A model generated the notes under the pieces. That model saw only the letters and a program-made list of their open reading frames with translations. It was not told the origin of the DNA and made no database searches. Positions 43,521 to 51,662 of a stretch of DNA of 64,000 bases are shown piece by piece. The DNA is taken from the NCBI RefSeq assembly GCF_032595075.1, contig NZ_CP118735.1:1-64000 (forward strand), in the 5' to 3' direction. The translations under genes were made by a program, and so were the position numbers. Source of the stretch: Streptococcus sp. 29887 (GTDB taxonomy: Bacteria; Bacillota; Bacilli; Lactobacillales; Streptococcaceae). Numbering within the stretch: position 1 is the stretch's first letter; each line of letters starts with the position of its first letter.

Positions 43521-44129
43521 ATGTCTGAAGTTTCCATTCCCATTAGTCAATTATTGGATTTAGATGATTTATCCCAATATATTCGTTGGAAGGAAGATGA
43601 TGAACGTCTAAAAATTCTTATTGATAGAGAGAGCAATATGGGATTAGACGGCTTGGCTGGAGTCTTAGTTTTAATGGAAGACGGTGCTTTATCAGCTACC
43701 CATCAGCAATATGTTGTAACAAAGATTTCGGACAAAATTGTAGAAACAGAGTATGGACCGTCAATTGCATATGGACTAGGGTATGCTTCGCCTTATCTAA
43801 CTACAGGTGTTGCGGGGGTGCTGAAAGCCTTGCAGTACATTGGTTATCCGAAGTTCCTCGACCTATCTCAAGAATTAGTGAAGGGGTTGTTAGTTGAGTA
43901 CGGTCAATATCCAGATTTTAGGCAAGGGATGTTGGGAGTTGCAGATACCTTGCTAGATATATTTAGTGCTACAACGGATCAGAAACTACTGGCAGCCGTA
44001 GAGAAACAGTTAGTGATGGTTGCAATTAAGGCAAAGTATGATAAGAAATTACAAAAAGAATTACTTTATGTATTTTCACGTTACGGGAGAATAAAAAATG
44101 AATTTACTATTAAAAAACAAACTGTATAA
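43521..44129 (+). CDS. Hypothetical protein, LanC-like/lanthionine-synthetase C-terminal fragment
   Basis: A 202-residue protein with repeated Gly-rich helical hairpins (MGLDGLAGVLVLMEDG, YASPYLTTGVAGVLKALQYI, FRQGMLGVADTLLDI) that resemble the alpha/alpha barrel repeats of LanC-like cyclases, especially the C-terminal part of class III synthetases. No zinc-binding Cys/His set is visible. ATG 43521 lacks a good RBS, and the frame stays open and protein-like upstream to a stop at 43446 (ends KKIGQVRCELIPYEDS). It therefore looks 5'-truncated. Its end overlaps the transporter start by 32 bases, so the two were built as an operon. Confidence 0.45.
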   Translation: MSEVSIPISQLLDLDDLSQYIRWKEDDERLKILIDRESNMGLDGLAGVLVLMEDGALSATHQQYVVTKISDKIVETEYGPSIAYGLGYASPYLTTGVAGVLKALQYIGYPKFLDLSQELVKGLLVEYGQYPDFRQGMLGVADTLLDIFSATTDQKLLAAVEKQLVMVAIKAKYDKKLQKELLYVFSRYGRIKNEFTIKKQTV

Positions 44130-45351
44130 TGTATTAGCTGTTTCACGTTTACTCAATTCATTGGGTGCACACATTTATAACCTTGTTTTCGTGATCTATG
44201 CAGCTACTCAATTTCGCTCAACATGGGCGATATCTGTCGCTAATATAATTATGGTTCTCCCTACAATTTTTTCATTTTATATGGGGATTCAAGCAGATAA
44301 GACTAAGAAAAAGGCAAACGCATTGTTTTCAGCAGCCCTTGTTCAGACTGTGTTATTCTTTGTTATGTCATTCTTACTTCAAAGTACAACGATTGGAGTA
44401 TTTGCTCTTGTTTGTGTGATGAATGTAATAACTGATTTATTGTCTGATTATTCTTCAGGTTTGCGGTTACCGATTATGCAGAAGAACTTGAAAGAGGATG
44501 AACTTATGGAAGCTTATTCCTTCTTTCAATTCATTTCTTGTGTGAGTGGTATTGGTGGGCAGGCTTTAGGGTTATGGCTTCTATCATTGTCAGGTAATAA
44601 TTTTAGTATTGTTGCGATGTTGAACGCTTGTTTCTTCTTTATTTCTGGAATTTTACTCTATACACATAAAAAACATTTGACGCATGATGAAATTGAAATA
44701 GCATCGTCACAATCCATCAAACAACAGTTAAGTGATGTGATTGATGGTATTAAGGTTGTTTTTGAAACCAATGCCTCTGGTAATCTTTTGACAACTTTAA
44801 GTTGTATTTTACTGATGAATGCCCTAGGTGGTGCACTTGGTTCTATCTATACTATCTATTTTCTAGATAAGAGCTTGTTTGGGATGACTTATGGTCAAAG
44901 CCTTCTGACTATTAATGCTATCTTAATTGTTAGTATGATTGTTGGGAGTTTGACACCAAATGATTACTTCGCAAAGTTATCTCTTACAAAAATGATGATT
45001 TGTAATGCGATGGCATTGACTGGAGTTGGTGTAAGTCATTTATTGGGACTAAGTGAGTTTGTAGGAGTAGTTTTTCTAGCATTTTCAGCCTATATCGGTG
45101 GAAAGGTCAATCCCAAAATTGATTCTCTATTACTAGCGAATACTTCGCCGGAACTACTAGCTCGAACAGATACTTTATTGACCATGTTATTTACGCTTTT
45201 TCTTCCTGTGGGAACCATTCTCTTTTCTACATTAGCTACTATACATATTCATTTGACTTGGGGGATGTTTGCTTTTATTGGATTGCTTGCAACTATCTTG
45301 GCAGTCCAATCTCAGCTAGCAACTGAAAAATCTAAACTTGTATCTGTATAG
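44098..45351 (+). CDS. MFS transporter
   Basis: A 417-residue polytopic membrane protein with about twelve predicted helices. The loop between helices 2 and 3 (GIQADKTKKKANAL) fits the MFS D-x-x-x-R/K-type motif A. ATG has GGGAGA seven bases upstream and begins inside the LanC-like gene. The closest general type is the MFS exporters found with peptide or antibiotic genes; export of a modified peptide is a contextual guess. The family is clear but the substrate is not. Confidence 0.75.
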   Translation: MNLLLKNKLYNVLAVSRLLNSLGAHIYNLVFVIYAATQFRSTWAISVANIIMVLPTIFSFYMGIQADKTKKKANALFSAALVQTVLFFVMSFLLQSTTIGVFALVCVMNVITDLLSDYSSGLRLPIMQKNLKEDELMEAYSFFQFISCVSGIGGQALGLWLLSLSGNNFSIVAMLNACFFFISGILLYTHKKHLTHDEIEIASSQSIKQQLSDVIDGIKVVFETNASGNLLTTLSCILLMNALGGALGSIYTIYFLDKSLFGMTYGQSLLTINAILIVSMIVGSLTPNDYFAKLSLTKMMICNAMALTGVGVSHLLGLSEFVGVVFLAFSAYIGGKVNPKIDSLLLANTSPELLARTDTLLTMLFTLFLPVGTILFSTLATIHIHLTWGMFAFIGLLATILAVQSQLATEKSKLVSV

Positions 45352-45364
45352 AATGGTTTGTTAC

Positions 45365-45402
45365 TCAAAATTCTTTGGATTTTCCAGAGATTTTTTTAGT
45401 TT
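45365..45402 (+). repeat. Copy 2 of the purB-terminator direct repeat
   Basis: 37 of 38 bases identical to 43303-43340. It serves as terminator of the MFS gene and marks the right edge of the accessory module. Confidence 0.9.
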
Positions 45403-45473
45403 CCCTTAAGCTTGGCGAGTTATACTATATCCAAGCTAGAAATAGCGAAATTTCTTTTTCATATAATCTCCAT
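45395..45473 (+). repeat. Dispersed intergenic repeat, short version
   Basis: About 75 bases from TTTAGTTTCCCTTAAG to ATATAATCTCC recur at 48694-48820 with few changes. It contains AGCTTGG ... CCAAGCT (45409-45415 / 45431-45437) around TATACT. The IS element abuts its right end. Confidence 0.8.
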
Positions 45474-47331
45474 AAAACGAGGCTGGGCAAAAACTAGCTT
45501 CTCACATATAAAAAAACGAGCATTTCCAATTAGGAGTTGCTCGTTTTCCATTTCATGCTTTATAATTATAATAACGACAAAACAACTAGAAAGGCATGAA
45601 AATGTATAAACAGTATAACACAAATCAGTTAAGTTTGGAATTAAATATTGCTTGGGACTTACCTGCAACGCATGAGGCTCGTCTGATTAGTCAGTTTGTG
45701 GATACTATTCCTCAATCCGTTCTATTGGAAGAAACTTCTCATACTGGTCGTCCAGCCTTTCATCCAGCCATGTTGCTTAAAATGACCCTGTTTGCCTATG
45801 CTCGTCAGGTATTCTCTGGTCGGAAAATCGTTCAAATGAATGAAGAAGTTATTCCTATGAAATGGCTGAGTCAGGATACCTATGTCTGTTATCGGACCAT
45901 AAACAGTTTTCGGGCTAGCACACACGCCAATCAGCTCATCAAAACGGCCTTCATCTACTTCACTCTCCTCCTCAGAGAGAATGGATTGATTGAAGATGAG
46001 GCTCTCTTCATTGACGGGACCAAGGTAGAAGCTGATGCCAACAAGTATTCTTTCACGTGGAAAAAGGCCGTTGAACGCTATGAAGATGCCTTGAACGGAA
46101 ACATTTCTGCCCTTTATGACAAGCTAGTTCAAGAAGGGGTAAATACTGCCTTGTCCAAGGAAGAATGCCTCACTAGCGAGGGACTAAACCAACTCCTACA
46201 AGAAACCGAACAAGTATTGGACGAGGTGGAAGAAGCTATCTCACAAGAGCCGAAAGTCATTAAAGGTGGATCAGCCAACAGACAGAAACGAAGAAGAATT
46301 AAGAAACTCAAGAGAAAGTTGAAAGAAGATTGTCTTGTTCGGAAACAGAAGTACGAACGAGATAAGCAGATTCTACAAGAGCGAAACTCCTACTCTAAAA
46401 CGGATCACGATGCAACATTCATGAGAATGAAAGAGGAAAGAAACAGTCTGGGGAGAGACTGTTTCTTCACGAGCCTTGAAATAAAAGAGCGAGTATGAAG
46501 AATGGTCAGCTCAAACCCGGTTACAACCTTCAACTTGGTACAAACAACCAGTTTGCCTTGGCTTACGGACTGTTTCCGAATCCAACTGACACTCGTACAC
46601 TCAAGCCTTTTCTTCAATCCATCCAAACCTTAGAACTCTTTAAACACATTGTCGCGGATGCAGGTTATGGTAGTGAAGAAAATTATAGCTTTATCGTTGA
46701 TGACCTGGAGAAAACACCTCTGATCCCCTACGGAACATATCAGAAAGAGCAGAAGAAAAGCTATAAGAAGAGTGATGCCAATCCTGAAAACTGGACTTAC
46801 TTAGAAGATTCTGACCAGTGGATAAAACCAGATGGGGTTGTCTACTCGTTTAAGAATTATTCACGAAGAACGGAGCAGAATGGGTTTGAGAAAGATATTA
46901 AGATTTACGAAGCTGATCCTGTACAAGCTAGTGAAGAGTTAGACCAGTTAGCACGGACAGAGAAAGGAAACCTCAAACAAATTCAGTATAATCCTACGTG
47001 GAACTATTTCAAGAACTTAGTCAAAGAGGAATTGACAAGTAAAGAGGGAGCCCGCATTTATGCCAAACGCAAGGTGGATGTCGAACCTGTATTTGGTAGG
47101 ATGAAGGGTGTTTTTGGCGTGCGCAGAGTCCATGTCAGAGGTCAAAAAGTGGTTGAAACTGAGATAGGATTCCTCCTAATGAGTATGAATCTCACGAAAT
47201 TGGCTAAGAAATTAGTCCAAGATAATAGAGATAAAAAGAAAAACACAGATAGTTCGGCTGAATTTCATCAGAAGCAGCTCGAATCTATCTGCGTTTTTAT
47301 TTATTGGCTAGTTTTTGCCCAGCCTCGTTTT
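45474..47331 (+). mobile_element. IS1182-type insertion sequence with 25-bp terminal inverted repeats
   Basis: Left end AAAACGAGGCTGGGCAAAAA (45474 on) and right end TTTTTGCCCAGCCTCGTTTT (to 47331) are perfect inverted repeats over about 25 bases. A hairpin in the left end (AACGAGCA near 45516, TGCTCGTT near 45537) would block read-in transcription. The transposase is disrupted. No clear target duplication is visible (left flank TCTCCAT, right flank TGTATAA). Confidence 0.9.
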
Positions 47332-47475
47332 TGTATAAAAAATCAAAAAATCCTTGACTCATCCCTAGGGGAATGGTGTATGCTAGGACTATCAAAACAG
47401 ATGGAGGTTGCTTATGCAGGTCAAAGATGTGGAGAAGTTGACAGGCTTGTCAACCAAGGCTATACGGCTGTATGA
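45602..47475 (+). pseudogene. IS1182 family transposase, disrupted
   Basis: ATG 45602 (AAAGG seven bases upstream) opens an IS1182-family DDE transposase: FHPAMLLKMTLFAYARQVFSG, then catalytic-region FIDGTKVEADANKYSF, to GDHDATFMRMKE-type sequence. There the expected join ...MRMKEDHMKNGQLKPGYNLQ is interrupted by an insert (about 46435-46492) containing a 12-bp perfect inverted repeat, AAGAAACAGTCT / AGACTGTTTCTT (46438-46467), ending the frame at 46498. The remainder (from 46495: KNGQLKPGYNLQ ... RMKGVFGVRRVHVRGQKVVE) is intact. Its frame has no stop inside the element and runs through the right terminal repeat into the next gene, to 47475. Confidence 0.9.
47354..47384 (+). promoter_or_regulatory. 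MerR-type promoter with 19-bp spacer and palindromic operator
   Basis: TTGACT (47354-47359) and TATGCT (47379-47384) are separated by 19 bp, the elongated spacing typical of promoters activated by MerR regulators. A near-palindrome centred on CCCTAGGG (47363-47370) fills the spacer. It lies 23 bases right of the IS end and 30 bases before the MerR gene, suggesting autoregulation. Confidence 0.7.
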
Positions 47476-48682
47476 GGAAAAGGGATTGATTGAAGTGGCG
47501 AGAAATCCGCTCAACGATTACCGTGATTATTCAGAGGAAAATGTGCGGCAGCTTCGCTTGATTAAGTTGCTCCGCTATTTTGAGTTTTCCCTAGCAGAGA
47601 TTAAGGACCTCCTAGCCTTGCCAGAGGAGGATTTGCGATCAGCCTTGCATGAGAAAAAGCAGGGAATCAACCAGCAAGCAGAAGAATTGGCAGACAAGGT
47701 TGATTTGCTGGACCAGGTGGTCAGGGATTTGGGCAAGAAAGAGGATTGGTTGGAAGAAGCACAGGAATCCATTGCTTTTGTGGAAAGCGGGGAATTTCAA
47801 GATTTCAAACAAGATTTAGAAGATGCCTTGTTGCCAAGTATTTGGATGACTCTCTTACAGACCTTGATGCTATCAGGTCCCATCCTCTGGCTGTTTACCC
47901 GAATCCAACAAGGTCGGCAGGAAAACCTTTTCTTATTAGCAGTGGTGTCCCTATTGGCAACCGCTTGGATAACGCTTCTCTGGCGAGACTACCTCGTAAC
48001 CTGGTGGAAACATCGGGACAAGGTCCGCCAGAAAAACCGCAGTCAGGCCTGGTGGATTCCGATTGGTCTTATCTCCCTCGTAGGTGGGATTGCCTACTTT
48101 GTCCTTGTCGGCTGGTTGACTGAAAGAATTTTCCTACCAAGCGATTGGCTCTTCTATGAGTATTCGACTGGTCTGGGCAAGGTTGCTATATTTTTTATCA
48201 TGGCTTTTCTTGCTTTTCTTTTGGGCAAACTGGCGAGGCTGGTGAAATTATCTTGGAAATATGGCTTGGGTCTGGCAGGCGGTTGTATCCTATTGACCGC
48301 TCTGCTGATTTCTACCACAACAGCTGTGACCAAAGACCAGATTATTGACATCAATCTGTTGGCTCCGTCCATGGAATATCTTTACAGCGATGTCAAGTCT
48401 GTCTGGACAGGCTTTGGGACCAAGCTAGTGACAGTGAACAGGTCTGAAAGGCAAGGGGAATTCAGCTATCAAATTCAACTGGATGGAAAAAAGATTGTGT
48501 TTATGCAACCAGCTGCTAATCAGAACTTGATCCCTGACGATACCTATATCGAGTTAGAGGAGTTTGATCAGCGATTGATGAATTTGGGAATTTCCAAAGA
48601 AAGTTCAGCAGAAGGCAGTCAGTATAATGAGTTAGATGCGCACTTTCTAGAGCGATTTTTGCGAATAGTGGAAAATCAATAA
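47414..48682 (+). CDS. MerR-family regulator with C-terminal membrane domain
   Basis: 422 residues. The N-terminal MerR winged helix is clear (MQVKDVEKLTGLSTKAIRLY, EEKGLI, YRDYSEENVRQL), followed by a coiled coil (about 75-125). From residue about 150 there are six or so hydrophobic segments and then a roughly 100-residue soluble tail. MerR proteins are normally cytoplasmic and about 130-280 residues, so this is a membrane-tethered architecture that could sense a membrane or extracellular signal. ATG 47414 is six bases after GGAGG (47403-47407); an in-frame TTG at 47408 overlaps that RBS. Ligand unknown. Confidence 0.85.
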   Translation: MQVKDVEKLTGLSTKAIRLYEEKGLIEVARNPLNDYRDYSEENVRQLRLIKLLRYFEFSLAEIKDLLALPEEDLRSALHEKKQGINQQAEELADKVDLLDQVVRDLGKKEDWLEEAQESIAFVESGEFQDFKQDLEDALLPSIWMTLLQTLMLSGPILWLFTRIQQGRQENLFLLAVVSLLATAWITLLWRDYLVTWWKHRDKVRQKNRSQAWWIPIGLISLVGGIAYFVLVGWLTERIFLPSDWLFYEYSTGLGKVAIFFIMAFLAFLLGKLARLVKLSWKYGLGLAGGCILLTALLISTTTAVTKDQIIDINLLAPSMEYLYSDVKSVWTGFGTKLVTVNRSERQGEFSYQIQLDGKKIVFMQPAANQNLIPDDTYIELEEFDQRLMNLGISKESSAEGSQYNELDAHFLERFLRIVENQ

Positions 48683-48693
48683 AATGAATCCTG

Positions 48694-48820
48694 TTTTAGT
48701 TTCCCTTAAGTTTGACGAGTTATACTTTATCCAAGCTAGAAATAGCGGATTTCCTTTTCACCTAAAGGTGTCCCTAGCTCTAAGTCGCAAGCGACAAGAG
48801 CTAGGTATCATATAATCTCC
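48694..48820 (+). repeat. Dispersed intergenic repeat, long version with inserted hairpin
   Basis: Same element as 45395-45473, but with about 50 extra bases (48760-48809). The insert holds CCTAGCTC-TAA-GTCGC-AA-GCGAC-AA-GAGCTAGG (48773-48805), a perfect two-step hairpin, and ACCTAAAGGT. It ends ATATAATCTCC like the short copy. Rho-independent termination of the MerR gene could occur here. Confidence 0.8.
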
Positions 48821-48860
48821 TGGAAATACTGGACTCACTGAGTCTGGTATTTTCATTTTG

Positions 48861-48876
48861 TGCTATAATGGTTTCA
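48861..48876 (+). promoter_or_regulatory. ruvB promoter, probably giving a leaderless mRNA
   Basis: Extended -10 TGC-TATAAT (48861-48869) ends only seven bases before ATG 48876, so transcription should start at or next to the initiation codon. No RBS is present. Confidence 0.6.
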
Positions 48877-49874
48877 TGACTAGAATTTTAGATATGGAAC
48901 AAATGCAGGACGAGGAGTATGTTGAGCGTACCCTGCGTCCGCAGAAATTAAATGAGTACATCGGTCAGGACAAGGTCAAGGACCAGCTGAAAATCTTTAT
49001 CGAGGCGGCCAAGCTCCGTGATGAAGCCTTGGACCATACCCTTCTGTTTGGCCCTCCGGGTCTGGGGAAGACGACCATGGCCTTTGTCATTGCAAACGAA
49101 CTAGGGGTGAATATCAAGCAGACCAGTGGTCCGGTTATTGAAAAAGCAGGTGACTTGGTTGCCCTTCTCAATGACTTGGAGCCTGGTGACGTCCTCTTTA
49201 TTGATGAAATCCACCGTATGCCTATGGCGGTTGAGGAGATTCTCTATTCTGCTATGGAAGACTTCTACATCGACATTATGATTGGAGCAGGGGAGGCCAG
49301 TCGCTCCGTGCATTTGGAGTTGCCACCTTTTACCCTGATTGGAGCGACCACTCGTGCAGGTATGCTGTCCAATCCTCTGCGGGCCCGTTTTGGGATTACC
49401 GGTCATATGGAGTATTATGAACTGGCTGATTTGACGGAGATTATCGAGCGGACTGCGGACATCTTTGATATGGAGATTACCCATGAAGCCGCTATCGAGC
49501 TGGCTCGTCGTTCACGTGGAACTCCCCGTATCGCCAACCGTTTGCTCAAGCGGGTGCGGGATTTCGCACAGATTATGGGCGACGGTCTGATTGATGACAG
49601 CATTACGGACAAGGCTCTGACTATGCTGGATGTGGACCGCGAGGGGCTGGATTATGTGGATCAGAAGATTCTCCGCACCATGATTGAGATGTACGGTGGC
49701 GGTCCTGTCGGCCTCAACACCCTGTCGGTCAATATTGCCGAGGAGCGTGAGACGGTGGAGGATATGTACGAACCCTACCTGATTCAGCAGGGCTTCCTCA
49801 TGCGGACACGGACGGGGAGGGTTGCGACAGCCAAGGCCTACGAGCACTTGGGTTATCCCTATACGGAAAAATAA
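48876..49874 (+). CDS. ruvB: Holliday junction branch-migration ATPase RuvB
   Basis: Hexameric AAA+ motor that drives RuvA-bound Holliday junctions. The 332 residues contain Walker [13 protein letters not shown], Walker [12 protein letters not shown], sensor [10 protein letters not shown], and the C-terminal winged helix ([17 protein letters not shown]). I start at ATG 48876, which matches other streptococcal RuvB N-termini (MxRILD); the frame is open upstream from a TTG at 48858, but that is inside the promoter. ruvA is 9 kb away, as usual in streptococci. Confidence 0.96.
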   Translation: MTRILDMEQMQDEEYVERTLRPQKLNEYIGQDKVKDQLKIFIEAAKLRDEALDHTLLFGPPGLGKTTMAFVIANELGVNIKQTSGPVIEKAGDLVALLNDLEPGDVLFIDEIHRMPMAVEEILYSAMEDFYIDIMIGAGEASRSVHLELPPFTLIGATTRAGMLSNPLRARFGITGHMEYYELADLTEIIERTADIFDMEITHEAAIELARRSRGTPRIANRLLKRVRDFAQIMGDGLIDDSITDKALTMLDVDREGLDYVDQKILRTMIEMYGGGPVGLNTLSVNIAEERETVEDMYEPYLIQQGFLMRTRTGRVATAKAYEHLGYPYTEK

Positions 49875-49927
49875 TGGCAGAGCAGATGAGAAAGCTACGA
49901 TTGCATTTCGAGTTTGGTCTAGACTAG
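49874..49927 (+). pseudogene. Possible gene remnant after ruvB
   Basis: ATG overlapping the ruvB stop region opens 17 codons ([17 protein letters not shown]) ending TAG. The peptide looks like the start of a real protein cut short, but I cannot name the parent. Confidence 0.3.
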
Positions 49928-49940
49928 GAATGGAGATAAG

Positions 49941-50555
49941 ATGAAACCGACATTTATTTGGGATTTGGATGGAACGCTCTTGGATTCTTATGAGGCGATA
50001 TTGGCTGGAATCCAAGAAACCTATGAACAATACAAACTTCCTTTTGACCGTGAGGAAGTCAAACAATTTATACTGCGCTATTCTGTCAAGGATTTATTGG
50101 TGCGTGATGCGGACAAGTACGGTCTGGATAGCGATGAACTTAATCGCGTGCGTGCAACTTCCTTGAAGGAGAAAAATACACAGATTCCCTTGATGGCTGG
50201 TGCGCGTGAAATTCTGGACTGGACAGCAGAGAAAGGAATTCAAAATTTTGTTTATACACACAAGAGTGACAATGCTTTTCAGGTTTTGGAGGATTTGGGT
50301 GTTCGTCACCATTTCACAGAAATCTTGACCAGCGATTCTGGTTTTGCCCGCAAACCAAGTCCAGAAGCTCTGCTATTTCTCATCGACAAATACGGACTGG
50401 ACAAGGGAAATACCTACTATATTGGGGATCGTCTGCTCGATGTAGAAACAGCTGTCAACGCAGGAATTCACAGTATCAATTTGCAAATTGATGGTGTGAA
50501 GAAAAATTGGAAGATTGAGAAATTGGTGGATATAAAAGAAAAGTTTGAAGTATAG
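49941..50555 (+). CDS. HAD-superfamily phosphatase (subfamily IA)
   Basis: 204 residues with the four HAD motifs: I, IWDLDGTLLDS (nucleophile Asp8 and Asp10); II, FVYTHKSD; III, the Lys in GFARKPSPEALLF; IV, IGDRLLDVETAVNAG. A helical cap lies between motifs I and II, as in phosphoglycolate phosphatase-like enzymes. RBS GGAGAT. The substrate is not predictable. A weak AATTAGC / GCTAATT hairpin (50593-50614) follows. Confidence 0.88.
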   Translation: MKPTFIWDLDGTLLDSYEAILAGIQETYEQYKLPFDREEVKQFILRYSVKDLLVRDADKYGLDSDELNRVRATSLKEKNTQIPLMAGAREILDWTAEKGIQNFVYTHKSDNAFQVLEDLGVRHHFTEILTSDSGFARKPSPEALLFLIDKYGLDKGNTYYIGDRLLDVETAVNAGIHSINLQIDGVKKNWKIEKLVDIKEKFEV

Positions 50556-50656
50556 ATATAGTTTAAAACTATTGCAAGTCATGAAAATATTCAATTAGCC
50601 ATCTATAGCTAATTTTGATACACTAGGGATGTGAAATAAAAATAGCGAGGTGAGTT

Positions 50657-51580
50657 ATGAACGATAAGGAATTTGGTCAACGTGTGCGTCAACTGCGAGA
50701 AACTGCTAATCTGACACGTGAACAGTTTTGCGATGACGAACTTGAGCTCTCCGTCCGCCAATTAACCCGTATAGAAGCAGGTACTTCTAAGCCGACTTTT
50801 TCAAAAATCCAATATATCGCAACCCGCTTAGGCATGGGGCTCTACGAGCTTATGCCAGATTATGTGTCGCTACCTGAACGATATTCCAAACTGAAGTTTG
50901 ATGTACTTCGTACACCGACTTATGAAAATGAGGAATTGATGGAAAAACGGGCAGATATGATGACAGAAATCTATGATGACTATTATGATGACTTGCCCGA
51001 GGAGGAGAAAATAGCAATCGATGCTATTCAATCAACCATTGACGTATTTGAAACGAAGACAGCAGAATTTGGTCAAGATATTCTAGATGACTATTTTGAA
51101 CAGATACATAGAAAAAAACAATTTTCAGCCAATGATTTGTTGATAATCCAGCTCTATTTAATCAATTTGAGAATGGAAGTTAAACAGAGCAGTGATTTTC
51201 AGCACTTTTTAGACTTGGTGGAAAAGTTACCAAGCCAAGTAGAATTAGTTGAACCTGGGGATTTGTTTATTTTAAGGGATGTGATGATAACTTCTGTTGG
51301 ACTTTTGGGACAAAAGGAAGAATTTAGCTATATTCCTACACTCTTTGAAGCACTTGATAAGATAATGCAGAAGACCCAAGATTTTCAAAAGAAACCTATT
51401 CTTAATCTGCTTAAGTGGAAATATGAGTTGTTAATAAATAAAGATAAAGATGCAGGAACTGCCTTATATGAAGAAGCACTTCTTTTTGCAAGAATAATTG
51501 GTAATGCCCACCTAATTGCTAAATTAGAAGAGGATTGGCAAATAGATGTGAAACCAGCAGAATATTCAGGTTGTGTGTAA
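50657..51580 (+). CDS. comR: ComR-type peptide-responsive regulator, upstream paralogue
   Basis: 307 residues of the ComR/RRNPP type: an N-terminal XRE helix-turn-helix (about 1-65: KEFGQRVRQLRETANLTREQ, RQLTRIEAGTSKPTF) and a C-terminal TPR-like peptide-binding domain. In suis, mutans and pyogenes-group streptococci, ComR binds the XIP pheromone and activates comS and comX. Up to about residue 118 it is almost identical to the next gene; beyond that they diverge, with a short conserved QDFQKKPILNL.KWKYEL block near the end. No ComS-like frame or ComR box lies in the 82 bases after it, so this copy lacks its own pheromone gene here. RBS GAGGTGAG. Confidence 0.85.
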   Translation: MNDKEFGQRVRQLRETANLTREQFCDDELELSVRQLTRIEAGTSKPTFSKIQYIATRLGMGLYELMPDYVSLPERYSKLKFDVLRTPTYENEELMEKRADMMTEIYDDYYDDLPEEEKIAIDAIQSTIDVFETKTAEFGQDILDDYFEQIHRKKQFSANDLLIIQLYLINLRMEVKQSSDFQHFLDLVEKLPSQVELVEPGDLFILRDVMITSVGLLGQKEEFSYIPTLFEALDKIMQKTQDFQKKPILNLLKWKYELLINKDKDAGTALYEEALLFARIIGNAHLIAKLEEDWQIDVKPAEYSGCV

Positions 51581-51662
51581 GGTCTAGGTATTCACCCACG
51601 ATTAACAGCGTTGATAAACTTTGTTTTTTATAATATAAAAAAAGTATATTCGGAGGTGTTTT

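Noticed and set aside
46440..46465. Programmed frameshift site in the IS transposase
   Set aside because: The break is an insertion with a hairpin, not a slippery heptamer; related transposases are a single frame.
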